From NCBI GenBank assembly GCA_036346355.1, contig CM070583.1:682001-746000 (forward strand): a DNA stretch of 64,000 nucleotides. The letters are read 5' to 3'. Source of the stretch: Rhipidocladum racemiflorum. Taxonomy: Eukaryota; Streptophyta; Magnoliopsida; Poales; Poaceae. Below the pieces are notes generated by a model. That model worked only from the letters and a program-made list of their open reading frames with translations, ran no database searches and was not told the origin of the DNA. Position numbers and translations under genes: made by a program. Below, piece after piece: positions 9,914 through 20,252 of the stretch. How positions within the stretch are numbered: position 1 is the first letter of the stretch; each line of letters opens with the position of its first letter.

Positions 9914-12900
9914 ATGTCGCGGACGCTGGTGCAGCCGGTTGGGCAGAAGCGCCTGACGAACGTGGCAGTGGTGCGGCTGCGGAAGCACGGCCAGCGCTTC
10001 GAGATCGCCTGCTTCCCCAACAAGGTGCTCTCATGGCGCTCCCGCGTCGAGAAGGACCTCGACGAGGTGCTCCAGTCCCACACCGTCTACTCCAACGTCT
10101 CCAAGGGCGTCCTCGCCAAGTCCAAGGACCTCATCAAGGCATTCGGCACCGACGACCAGACCGAGATCTGCATCGAGGTATATCCTTCTCCTCTCCTCTT
10201 CCTGCAGATTGCCTCGTGGTGAATCCCTATTCGTTGTGATGTGATTCATGTTCCGAAAGTTCTGGACGATTGCTGCTGCTAGGCGCTAAACAAGAACTCT
10301 TGATTCTCTCAGATATTGGACAAAGGGGAGCTCCAGGTTTCTGGCAAGGAGAGGGACGCGCAGCTGTCTAGCCAGTTCAGGGATATCGCCACCATTGTGA
10401 TGGACAAGACTATCAACCCTCAAACCCGGCGCCCCTACACCATCACCATGATCGAGCGCCTCATGCATGAGATACACTTCGCCGTGGATCCGAACCTCAG
10501 CTCCAAGGAACAGGTAGCTGCCTGCCTGCCTGCTTTCTGGATATACTGGACGGCCATTTGATTACAACAGTGGTAGCTCTTTGTTTATTATGTATCATTT
10601 GCACTCGTCTGTAGTAGCGTGTTCTTTAGAGATTGTTGCTTTAGGCCTGATAATCGACCACATTTTAGGAATAGGTGTCCTCCTGGTTAACGTATAATCC
10701 GATCATCGATTTTAAGAACACTGTGTATGTCACCATCATCTATAGAGCACTATTAAAGATAGTAATAACACCGTTTTTACATGTCCAAACCTCAGCTCCA
10801 AGGAACAGATAGCCGCCTCGTTTTTGTATATACTGCTGTTTGAGTGGAACAGTGGTAGCTGTTTGTTTATCATGTGTCATTTGCATTCATCATCTGTAGT
10901 AACACATTCTTTCGAGATTGTTGCTTTAGGCCTACTAACAGGCCACATTCTAGAAATAGGTGTCCTCCTGGTTCCTGTATAATTGCTGTATCGATATCCA
11001 TTTTTGAACACTGCGTATCTCACCATCATGGCATCATCTGTAGAACATAATTAAAGATAGTAATAAGTAATAACACTGTTTTACATGCCCAATCCTCAGC
11101 TGCAAGAAACAGTTAGCTGCCGACTTTCTGGACATACTGCATTTTGAGTAGAACAGTTGTAGCTGTTTGTTTATTATGTTTCAACCTTAACTAGAGAAAA
11201 TATGCAAGCCAACTAAACAAAGGGGACTAAAATCTGTGTCTGTGAGTGGAGAAAGAACATTTTTCAGACCAATGGAAAGTAACGCACCAGTTTACACTGA
11301 AACTGGACATCATGTTCGTAATATTCCTGGTGAATAGGACAAAACATGGAATCTGAGAGCTACCAATTCCCGAGTTCATAATAGTAATAGGTGAGCAAAC
11401 CTAACTACGGCCAAAAAACACGAATGAGTCCATATACACCAAAGAGAGTGAGGATGTAATTGCACATAGCTGCATATGCAAATCAGACACACACTGTAAG
11501 CCATTGGAGTCATGTAGGACTAGTACTTGCCAGCTTAGAAAAGGATTGCCAAAGTGATTATCTTTTCCTGTAAGCAACAAATTCATCATTTCTTCTGCAT
11601 GGTCCCGGTTGAAAGAAATTGAGTAAGAGAATCCCTCTGAGTCTCTGTTTGGCACGTAGCCCAGTTCTAATGATGTGGCAAAGTCATTTGAATCGAAGCA
11701 ACACAACGTAGCAATAAAGAGGAAACTTAGGCCCTGTTTGGCAAAGCTGCAGATCCTAGCTCCACCTCAGATTTAAAATTTGTAGGTTAAAATAAACTGA
11801 ATTAAGTTTACATTTTTATTCTAAAATGTAAACAAAATAATCCATCTAAACACTTTTAATATACCCACAGCTCTAGCTCCACAGATTTGGTGGAGCTGGA
11901 GCTCTGCCAAACACCCCCTTATATTGCTAGAAACATGGATGCTGATCCAAACATCAGATTCAAGAACAGTTAGCTGCGTTCTTTCTGCAGATACTTACTT
12001 GTATGTCATAATGTTGAGATCGTTGCTGTTCTTATGTATCTGCCATCATCTGTAGAACTAGAACATGATTAAAAATGCCAATGCCACCTTGGTATGTCAT
12101 TAATTGTGTTTATGTAGAGTTGCAACTCAACACCATCAACCTTGCGATGACCCAATTTCTTGTGATAAAGTGACAGTAAGTTTTTCGAAGGAAATAGTAG
12201 GGGAATCCCTGTGATACTTGCATTTTGATGTGGTGTAGTACTTTGACATTTGTTATTATTACCTGCATTTGGGATGTTACTATGGTAGTATAGCTATTGG
12301 GTGTGTGCACGTTTTATTATCTACTCCCGTTCGCTCTTTTCATTTGCATTTTCTTTGGTTTTGCAGGCACTGAGAGTCATTAAGAAGCTCACTGAGCACT
12401 TTCCCATAAAGCGTGCACCATTGAGGGTGCGGTTCAGTGCACCAAAGTCCAACCTTGCCGGCCTTATGGAGAAGCTTGATGAGTGGAATGCTATTATTGT
12501 TTCGAAGGATGAATCTGGCAATCAACCTTCTATTGTAAGTCTTTTAAATCATGTTCTCTCCCGGTCACTACTTTTTCGCCTGGTAATTTGCTTTGGAATT
12601 GTCATCGGTGTTGCCCACTTAACTTGAGTTGTGTAATAAAGTAGTAATATAGGATGACGTAGTTTGTATGTTTGCTCCCTACTATTGTAGAGCTAGTGAA
12701 TGGTTTATGCTGTCGTTTAGAGGTTAGTTGTATCACTAAGAAGCTTGCCTTTGACCCCTATTGTACTATTCAGGCTCCTTGCTGCCTCTTAGTGTTTTCC
12801 TCCTTTGCAATATTGATGTAACTAGTTACATGCCCGTGCGTTGCTACGAAAAACAAAATTGATAACGAAAAATAAAGATTAAAAAATAAAAAAAAATATT

Positions 12901-13615
12901 TCACAAGATCAAACATCTATCTTTAACGCTTCGTTTCTTGCGAAAGCTGGCTAATTAAAGCAACGCTTCATTTCTTGCGTAGGGCAATTAAGCAAGGCAA
13001 TTAAGCAGCAATTAATGACGTGAGAAGAACGGACCACTGCCACCAAGTGCTGCTTTAGAATAGTAGAGATTATTTCCCAAAGTCACAGTATCTTCCTCTC
13101 ATGCTTAACCTTATTATCGTTGCCCTGTCTGTAACTGTGAATAATTGTTTGCACACAATGTTTTGCAGGAATGCGAGATTGAGCCATCTATTCTGCACTC
13201 ATGTGAGGAGAGATTGAAGGATGTGCAAGGGAGGGTGGAAGTACTCTCGGTGTCAGCACACGCGGAAGGTGGCCCTCCTGCGGACCAATATGACAATGTT
13301 GAAGAGTCACAATCAGTGCCTGTGCTTGCAAAGGAGCCTGATACTGTTTCTCAGTTAATTGGGACCATGCAGAAACAGAGCATTTCAAGTGAGGGAGAAA
13401 GTCAGGGCCAGGGAGTGGTCAAGCAGCAGAGAAGATGCAAAGAGTGTGATGTACTTGTTGAGGACAAGCTGTACAGAGAGCATTGCAAATCTGGGTGGCA
13501 CAAGCACAACTATACGCGTCACAAGAACGGGCTTCCACCTCTCAGCCAGGAGGAGTCTTTGGTGGAAATGGAGTTGGCCGACTCCAGAAGGGATCTGAAG
13601 GACTATGATTTCTGA
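9914..13615 (+). CDS. SBDS: Ribosome maturation protein SBDS (plant form with zinc finger)
   Basis: SBDS acts with the GTPase EFL1 to release the anti-association factor eIF6 from 60S subunits in late cytoplasmic maturation. Four exons: 9914-10177, 10313-10513, 12367-12534, 13169-13615, all GT-AG, giving 359 residues. The N-terminal FYSH domain (from QPVGQKRLTNVAVVRLRKHG), the central three-helix domain (DIATIVMDKTINPQTRRPYT) and the C-terminal ferredoxin-like domain (PIKRAPLRVRF) are all present, as in the 250-residue animal protein. The extra tail is a plant feature: an acidic linker, then a C2H2-type finger with C301, C304, H316 and H322, ending in a basic NYTRHKNG stretch. Intron 2 (1.85 kb) carries exon-end repeats and a MITE, and intron 3 carries a Helitron. 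Both splice sites of every intron look sound. Confidence 0.95.
10490..11200 (+). repeat. Direct repeats of about 300 bp derived from the exon 2/intron 2 boundary of SBDS
   Basis: The exon 2 end CCTCAGCTCCAAGGAACAG (to 10513) recurs in diverged form ending at 10808 and 11112, and a fourth fragment ends near 11975 (TCAAGAACAGTTAGCTGC). Each is followed by the same intron text ('gtggtagctgtttgtttat', 'gattgttgctttaggcct', 'aggtgtcctcctgg'). Spacing is 295 and 304 bp. The donor GT after CAG is intact only in the true exon; the copies read CAGAT and CAGTT. Confidence 0.85.
11730..11918 (+). mobile_element. Tourist-like MITE in SBDS intron 2 (189 bp)
   Basis: Begins GGCCCTGTTTGGCAAAG and ends GCTCTGCCAAACACCCCC, imperfect terminal inverted repeats. 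It is flanked by TTA on both sides (11727-11729, 11919-11921), the PIF/Harbinger target size. This is the best preserved of three copies (others at 1368-1576 and 9502-9685). Confidence 0.85.
12822..13069 (-). mobile_element. Non-autonomous Helitron, copy 2, in SBDS intron 3 (248 bp)
   Basis: On the minus strand it begins TCTCTACTATTCTAAAGC and ends GCACGGGCATGTAACTAG, between host A (complement of 13070) and T (complement of 12821). It is about 85-90% similar by eye to copies at 869 and 14223. It lies wholly inside the 12535-13168 intron and makes up about 40% of it, ending 99 bp before the exon 4 acceptor. Confidence 0.85.
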
Positions 13616-14222
13616 TGGGTGAGTTGCTGCTCCCCCCTGTGGTCTTGTGTTTGAATTTTAGTGGCTTAGCGCAAGAGTTTTTACCTAACACTTTCTCTGA
13701 TCATGGCATCCAGGCTGATAGATGTCATGCGCAAGACATGAAGAACCTGTCTTTTTTGTTTCCGACGACACAGAAGGTCAATTGATGAATGCCGTGTAGT
13801 GAAAGCAGGGAGCAAGTTTTACGATACTCTAGCAAGTTGTTAAATGCTCTGGTTAAGATACGTTGTCTAACTGCAAAGGTGTTTGGGAAGCAGAACCTGG
13901 CCTGCTGTATAGTATTAGTCGGCTGGGTAAACTCGGTGGCAGTTTGGATGTTTGTTGCCTGTTCTGTAATGTGATGCTATGATACGCTATGCGTTTACTT
14001 TGCTTGCTATGTCTCGGAACCGACCTAATGAAACTTGTGTAGATCGGTTCTGCAACTTATGTCTCTCTGGAATGTAGTGTTTACTTACGGGATTTCTCAA
14101 AGCGTGTTTGCTGCGGGAGGAATTCCAGCTTCTGTTCGTTTGGTGGAACATGACACTTGAAGAGATATGTCAAGAGCAGTAGAAAAAAAGCGGGGCTAGC
14201 TATAAGATAAATGTAGCTACAA
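13616..14222 (+). other. SBDS 3' UTR and downstream flank
   Basis: T-rich, without a conserved reading frame. It fits a 3' UTR extending a few hundred bases past the stop; no unequivocal polyadenylation signal could be chosen. Confidence 0.4.
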
Positions 14223-14445
14223 TCTTTACTATATAAAGTGAGAGTTTCTTCCCACGTCACATTAATTGCCCTGCTTAATTGCTCTACACAAGAAACGAAG
14301 CGTTGCTTTAATTAGCTAGCTTTTGCAAGAAACGAAGCGTTAAAGATAGATGTTTGATCTTATGAAATAGTATTTTTTTATTTTTTAATCTTTATTTTTC
14401 GTTATCAATTTTGTTTTTCGTAGCAACGCACGGGCATATAACTAG
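14223..14445 (+). mobile_element. Non-autonomous Helitron, copy 3 (223 bp)
   Basis: Starts TCTTTACTATATAAAGTG after A (14222) and ends GCAACGCACGGGCATATAACTAG before T (14446). It lacks part of the 5' region of copy 1. It lies 0.6 kb past the SBDS stop, so two of three copies flank or occupy that gene. Confidence 0.85.
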
Positions 14446-15497
14446 TACAACCTTGATGGTACGGTACACTGAGGAAAATACAACCTTGATGTTCTTTCAC
14501 TTCTAAGTGATACGATAGGCACTGATTATTCTAGTTATTTTTCGCGTACTCGTGCTAACTTATCTGAAGTTTTTATAATTATTCTAACTTTTTCCCATTT
14601 TTTTCTATTTTTTTTTAAAATTTTATATATTTTTTCATACCTTTTGATTTTCTATTTTTTCTAATAATTTTTTTGGATTTTTTTACGCCAACGGGCTGGC
14701 CTGTTTCGACCCGTCGGCCCGCGAGGCAACAAAACGGTACAACATACTTGTTTAGTCACTAGATTGTGCTTAGACCGCCTGGATCCGCCCAACGGAGGAG
14801 GACGATGGCGAAGGGGTTTGGGTGGCAGATTGGAACAGGGGCCGACGCCGGAGGGGCGATGGGAGTGGAGGCCGGCGTTGGAGGGGGGATCGGGCACAGG
14901 CCAATGTCGTCTGGATCTGCTCCTCTCCTTTCGCCCTGGGGCGATGTGAATGGGGGGGGGGGGGGTTGGTGGCTACGCGTGGGGAGCAAACGAGGGTAGT
15001 TCGATGGTAAAGGTGGGTAATAAACCCCAAAAGTAATGCCCTAGTTCATTTCTTCACCCCGCACAATCGGTAGGATTCACTCGAGTTTAGATTCTGATTT
15101 TACTGTATGCAACAGCTTTTGATTATATTATAAGATGTACAGAATATAAGCGTTCGACAGAGAATCCGTTTTTTTAAGCAGAAACTGCGTAAAAGATGAA
15201 ACGAGCGGGGCCTTATTTAGTTACTAGATTGTGCTTAGACCTTACACCGACACGTGGACCAGCACGGTATGATCCCTTTATTAGCCGCGTGTAAACGGAC
15301 GGCCGTGCGGGACGTCTCATCTTGCCAAGTCTCGCCGCGCGCAAAACTGGAAATTTTGGGAGAACGAGAGGGAGGGACGCGCGCCAAATCAACGCGAGGG
15401 AAATACAAACACAAGCAAACGAACTCCCATCTACTTGCGTTCTCGCACAGCGGTCTACCGGAGTCCGGGCAGCCGCCGCCCCGCCGTCGCTGCGGAG
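14446..15497. other. Intergenic region upstream of the SNM1-like gene
   Basis: AT-rich to 14690, then a GC-rich island 14690-15000 whose overlapping frames on both strands look like composition artefacts. A 26-bp direct repeat (TTTAGTCACTAGATTGTGC...) occurs at 14751-14776 and 15216-15241 with one mismatch. The last 250 bp are the likely promoter and leader of the downstream gene. No protein family was recognised. Confidence 0.5.
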
Positions 15498-17724
15498 ATG
15501 CCGATCGCGTTGCCGAGGGGCCTGCCCTTCGCGGTGGACACGTGGACGCCCGCCTCCGCCTTCAAGCGCCACCGCTTCCTCACCCACGCCCACCGCGACC
15601 ACCTCGCGGGCATCACCACCACCACCACCAACAGCGCCCCCGTCTACGCCTCCCGCCTCACAGTCCTCATCGCCCGCCACATCTTCCCCGAGGTAACCAT
15701 CACCTAGCCACCCTCTCCACCTTGCTCTTCATGTTCCTTCTTCTTCCGAATCCCCATCCGTTCCCACGTTTCTTGCAAAATTTCCCGGCCGAAGCTTGAC
15801 CGGGACGCGTTCGTGGACATGGAGCTGGGCACGCCGGTGCTCGTCCCGGACCCCGACGGCGACTTCACCGTCACCGCATTCGACGCCAACCACTGCCCCG
15901 GTCCGTCCGCCAACGCCTTCTTTTCCTTCTCGTTAATTCATCCATTAGTAGTGGTTTGGATGACTGATCCTATACCCTGTTTAATTCCTTTGCTCGCATT
16001 GCAGGCGCGGTCATGTTCTTGTTCGAGGGCGCCTTCGGGAGCGTCCTGCACACCGGCGACTGCCGCCTCACACCGGACTGCCTCCAGGGCCTGCCCCCCG
16101 GGTACATCGACGCCGACGGATCAGCAGCGAGCCAGGCGTCACGCCGCGTCGACTACCTGTTCCTGGACTGCACGTTTGCAAGATGCTCTCTGCGGTTCCC
16201 TTCCAAGGAGGACTCCATACGCCAGGTTCGTGTGCTCTGCTGCCCGTGCTCTGGTCGGTGGATCGAGCTCGTATCTCTCACCGCCTCTGCAATTTGCAGG
16301 TGATCAACTGCATCTGGAAGCATCCGAATGCCCCCGTGGTTTATCTCGCGTCTGATCTGCTAGGCCAGGAAGAGATACTCGTTGAGGTGTCCAGGGTGTT
16401 CGGATCGAAGATATACGTTGATAGGGAGAAGAACTCAGAGTGCCACCACGCCCTCTCGCATGTCGCGCCGGAGATCCTCACAGGAGACGCGTCCTCTCGC
16501 TTTCAGGTGATAGGATTCCCCAGGTTGTCGGAGCGCGCGGCGGAGATGCTCGCCTTGGCACGGGCGAAGCGGCAGCTCGAGCCCCTGGTCATCAGGCCTT
16601 CTTCGCAGTGGTACGCGAACTATGCGCCGCCGCAAGGGTCGCCGAAGCAGAAGCCGACGCTGGCGGAGCCCATGCGGGATGAATTCGGGGTGTGGCACGT
16701 GTGCTTCTCCATGCATTCGTCGCGGGAAGAGCTGGATCAGGCGTTGAGGCTCCTCAAGCCTAAATGGGTTGTCTCGACGACACCTCCCTGCCTGGCAATG
16801 GAGCTCGCCTATGTCAAGAAACACTGCTTCCGGTCAAGGTTAGGCCCCGATGATCCCCTCTGGAAGCTGCTCAGATTATCCGATGGAAAGCCTGCTGCTG
16901 TTGCCGGCTCACCACAGGCGGCGTCAGCCGTAGAATCCATCCATAATACCGGGGAACAAGCTGCTCCTTTTGTTCAAGGTTCTACCTTTGCTGGTAGAAG
17001 CAGCCAGGTACAGGATGACGAGCCAACACCAGAAGATTTTGAAATCACAGCGGAGCAACCTGTCACATTGTTTGGGAGAGCAAGGTTTGGATTGCCTCAA
17101 GACTGCGAGCTGCGGAAAGATGAGTACGAGGGTGTTGAATTAATCGAGCAAGGTAGATTTGAAGCGGAAGAGCGGCAGAATCCAGCTGCAGAACCCGAGC
17201 TGTCCAAGGATGCGGAGCCTGGCATGAGTGCTCAAGTGATTGATTTAATGGAAGTTGGCCCAAAAAAACACGGTTCAGCGATAGAATCAGAGCTGCGGAA
17301 GGGCTGCGAATTCGAAAACGACGTCGAAGCAATCGAGAAATGCGATGAGACTGTCGAAGGAGTTGGGGATGGTAGCTTCCAAGCTAAAGAACAGAATTTG
17401 GATGCCGAAGCTGAATCGATTGAAGGAGGTGAAGATAAAACTCATGTGACCGAACAGATTTCATCTGCAGATTACTCGGTGTCCTCGGGCCTGGGTGCAA
17501 GCGGCAAGGAGGATGCAACACGGGATTGTACTGTTCCATCAGGAACCGGCAAGAAACCTGAAGGTCCTCCTTCAGATGCTGTTGGATCATCAGAGGGTCT
17601 CAACCTGAACCTGAGGAGGCTGTACAGGTCGATGAACGTGCCGGTTCCTCGGCCCCTGCCGTCCTTGGTTGAGCTCATGGGAGCCTCCAAACGAGCCAGG
17701 GTCTCTCCAGTTGTGCGGCTATAA
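15498..17724 (+). CDS. SNM1/DCLRE1-like DNA-repair metallo-beta-lactamase (beta-CASP) nuclease
   Basis: Family of 5'-exonucleases acting in interstrand cross-link and end repair. Exons 15498-15692, 15795-15900, 16005-16225 and 16300-17724 give 648 residues. Residues 1-40 hold the zinc-binding HxHxDH motif: H30, H32, D34, H35 in LTHAHRDHLAGI. Next come FDANHCPG (H98) and LHTGDCR (D119), the usual metal ligands, and VDYLFLDCTF. The beta-CASP part includes PVVYLASDLLGQEE and FSMHSSREEL (H313), comparable to the SEHSS motif of SNM1/Artemis. After about residue 370 the protein becomes an acidic, Glu-rich, probably disordered tail ending in a short conserved-looking LNLNLRRLYRSMNVPVP block. It resembles the Arabidopsis 'DNA repair metallo-beta-lactamase family' proteins that begin MPI-PRGLPF; which paralogue is uncertain, so no symbol is given. 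Confidence 0.88.
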
Positions 17725-18242
17725 GCTTGCAGCTGATTATTGCTTTGCCTTTCAAGTTCCAGAACTGTCTTGGACCCTGTTCTATCTATCTACCTGTCGC
17801 ATTGTAATCCACCGACAAATGATGAAAAGTAGTGATTCGATGTTACTGATCGAAGAGCTCTGCCCATCCCTCTTGGCATCATGGTTTCAGAAACTGAGGC
17901 GACGCTGCTCTGAGTAAGATGATGGGCCAAAGCTACCATCAGATTTCAACTTTCACACAAATTTCTAGTAGATATTTAACTGTTATGGGGCCGGTCTTCT
18001 GGCTCACCAAGGTCGATCGGGTGGACGGAAGAGTACGCTTTCTTCTTTTTACTGTGCAGATACTAATAACCTTTGATCGATCGTCAGAGCTAGTGACCCT
18101 AAGGAAGAGGAACCTTTCTTTTATTAATATTTTTGTAAAGCAGAACAGTGTGATTAAAGGCTCCATCGGGGACCTACGAAGATTTACCTTTAATCTGATG
18201 CCCATTGTCTACTTAATGGCATCTCATCTCAGGAGCATTAGG
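17725..18242 (+). other. 3' UTR and flank of the SNM1-like gene
   Basis: No conserved frame. T-rich, with a short (CT)n run starting at 18243. Confidence 0.4.
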
Positions 18243-18268
18243 CTCTCTCTCTCTCTCTCTCTCTCTCT
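18243..18268 (+). repeat. (CT)n microsatellite
   Basis: Uninterrupted CT dinucleotides, 26 bp. Confidence 0.95.
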
Positions 18269-18502
18269 TTTGGTTCTGCCTTCTTTGGCTTTGGAGATTC
18301 CTGTACTGTAGCCTACTAGCAGAGAGCTTTACTGTACATGGGACGGGACATTACCTAGGAGGTGCCCTTCTCATGTAAAGAGAAAGATACTTGAAACAGA
18401 AGCGTCACATGATTATGTTCCTCGTCGTATGGAGCCATGCATGCATATGTGCTGCTGCTGCAGCAGCCTTTCAGTGGTATCTCCTCTTTTGCTCTTGCGA
18501 AC

Positions 18503-18659
18503 GGGGAATATTTGATCATTTGTCTCGAAGTTGATGTGCAATTGATCATTTTGTCCATAATATCTCATTGACATGTGGGTCCTAGGGCTACATGTCAGTG
18601 AGACATACGGAGCAAATGATTAATTGCACATCAACTTCTGGACAAATGATCAAATCCCC
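18503..18659. mobile_element. Palindromic MITE / long hairpin (157 bp)
   Basis: The left arm GGGGAATATTTGATCATTTG, then GAAGTTGATGTGCAATTGAT, is matched inversely by ATCAATTGCACATCAACTTC-like sequence and CAAATGATCAAATCCCC on the right. A central ACATGTGGGTCC...ACATGT also pairs. The whole unit can fold into one stem of about 60 bp per arm. No transposase or clear TSD. Confidence 0.7.
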
Positions 18660-18918
18660 CAAACTGCGACTGGCACAGTAAAAATCGATGGTGGAGGGCA
18701 AGGGTAATAGGGAAAGAAGGAGGCAAAAGCATAGGGAAAAGTGAGAGCATATAACAAATGAGGAGAGAATGAGTGTAAAGGAATTAAGTCAGATTGCGAG
18801 TGGCCGGGGGAGCAACACAGCAAAGAACAAGATCACGAGATCTCGGCCTCAGATGCAGGAATTATGTTACCAAACCCCGAGTCGGAAAATCACCCGGCTG
18901 TTGGTACCGAATTTCGTC

Positions 18919-19102
18919 GAAAATCGGTAGAAACTGAATGGGTATGAAGTTAAATCTTTTGAACTCAGCGATCAAACAGGAAAATCGTTAGAAACTGGAT
19001 GGGTGTGAAGTTAAATCTTTTGAACTCAGCGATCAAACAGGAAAATCGTTAAAAACTGAATGGGTGTGCTTCCCGGTACTATTTATTCGTTAAAAACTGA
19101 AT
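18919..19102 (+). repeat. Tandem repeat, 61-bp period, about three copies
   Basis: Units start GAAAATCGGTAGAAACTG at 18919, GAAAATCGTTAGAAACTG at 18980 and GAAAATCGTTAAAAACTG at 19041. The first two are full length (ending ACTCAGCGATCAAACAG). The third is truncated, and part of it recurs once more at 19088. Confidence 0.9.
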
Positions 19103-19823
19103 GGGCATTGCAGCAAGGCAGGACATGGACCATGTTGCTTCATTCTTGCCTTTCTTTTCTTCAAATCTGACGCCCAAAGTCCGTTCCAATGGTCCAGACA
19201 GCAAGGAATCATCGACTCGATCGGCCAAGCAGGTAGGCTAAGGCAGGCCTTTCTTTCATCTGATCCATCTTTACCAGCCTTACTGGTACGTACTAGTATC
19301 ATTTTGGATTTTTGGACCGCTAAAACATTGTTTTCCAGGTGCAATATACTAACCAATCAAATTATTCAATTGGTTTTAGAGGCTTTCTGAAACAAAAAAA
19401 AAAAAGTGTATTTTTTCGTATGGCATGCCTGCATGCTCATTAATTTAGCACAAGTAACTCTCATGCATGCCGGCTACTAAATTAAGGGAAGCACCTTTCG
19501 AAGCATGATAGGGTATCATGGTAATGAAATTGACAACCAGCTAGACGAGTAGTGCTAACAGTAAAAATTCACTATTTAGATTGGATTTGTTTTTTATATA
19601 TCTTTCAAATACGATTGATTTTTGTTTTCAAATTTTACAAAGTTGTAGAAGCCCATCTTCTCTACGTATGATACTTTTTTTTTATATAATTTTTTGAATA
19701 TTTGTACACAAAGTTTTCACAATGTTTACACAATAAAGATGGTTTACACTATATATATATATATCAATATATGTATCTACACACTCATGTTTGCTAGTAG
19801 TTGATCAACAAATATATCGAGTA
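19103..19823. other. Intergenic, no gene seen
   Basis: AT-rich with an AT dinucleotide run at 19750-19762 and a poly-A tract at 19393. No family match or splice-compatible frame. Confidence 0.5.
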
Positions 19824-20085
19824 CTCCGCCCTTATTTTTGAATACATGTCTTTCTAGCTTTCAAATTTTGTTTCTAAATATATGTTATTCTATAATTTTG
19901 AGATTACTTTTTACCATTTTTTTCTATGCTCCTCCCAATTAGTTACTTCCAATATCATTTAATTACTACATAAATCAGAGTAATTAAGACACACCATCTA
20001 AAGACATAATAAAGATGAATAATACAATATTTTATAGATGTACTGTGATGAAAGTAAAAAAAAAATACTGATTACTCGAGTACAT
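19824..20085 (+). mobile_element. Stowaway-like MITE, degraded copy
   Basis: Begins CTCCGCCCTTATTTTTGAAT after TA, and shares 'tacat.tctttctagctttcaaattttgtttctaaatatatg' type text with the clean Stowaway at 47425-47684. The right terminus is not recognisable, so the end is approximate. Confidence 0.6.
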
Positions 20086-20252
20086 ATGCTTGCGTTTACG
20101 GTAAAATATACTAGTACAAGGTATCAACTCAACGGGAGAGAGTAGTCGAGACGTACGTGTCATTACACGCACGCTGCTACGCTAATTACATGCATATTGG
20201 ACATTAATTTATTGCTTAATTAACGACGTCATTGGGAGCAAAGCATGCTCGA

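Noticed and set aside
14661..15030. Cluster of open frames in the GC island before the SNM1-like gene
   Set aside because: Frames open on both strands at once, no domain, poly-G run inside; composition explains them.
18503..18659. Known conserved microRNA precursor
   Set aside because: Neither arm contains a mature miRNA that I recognise, and the arms pair too perfectly end to end, as MITEs do.
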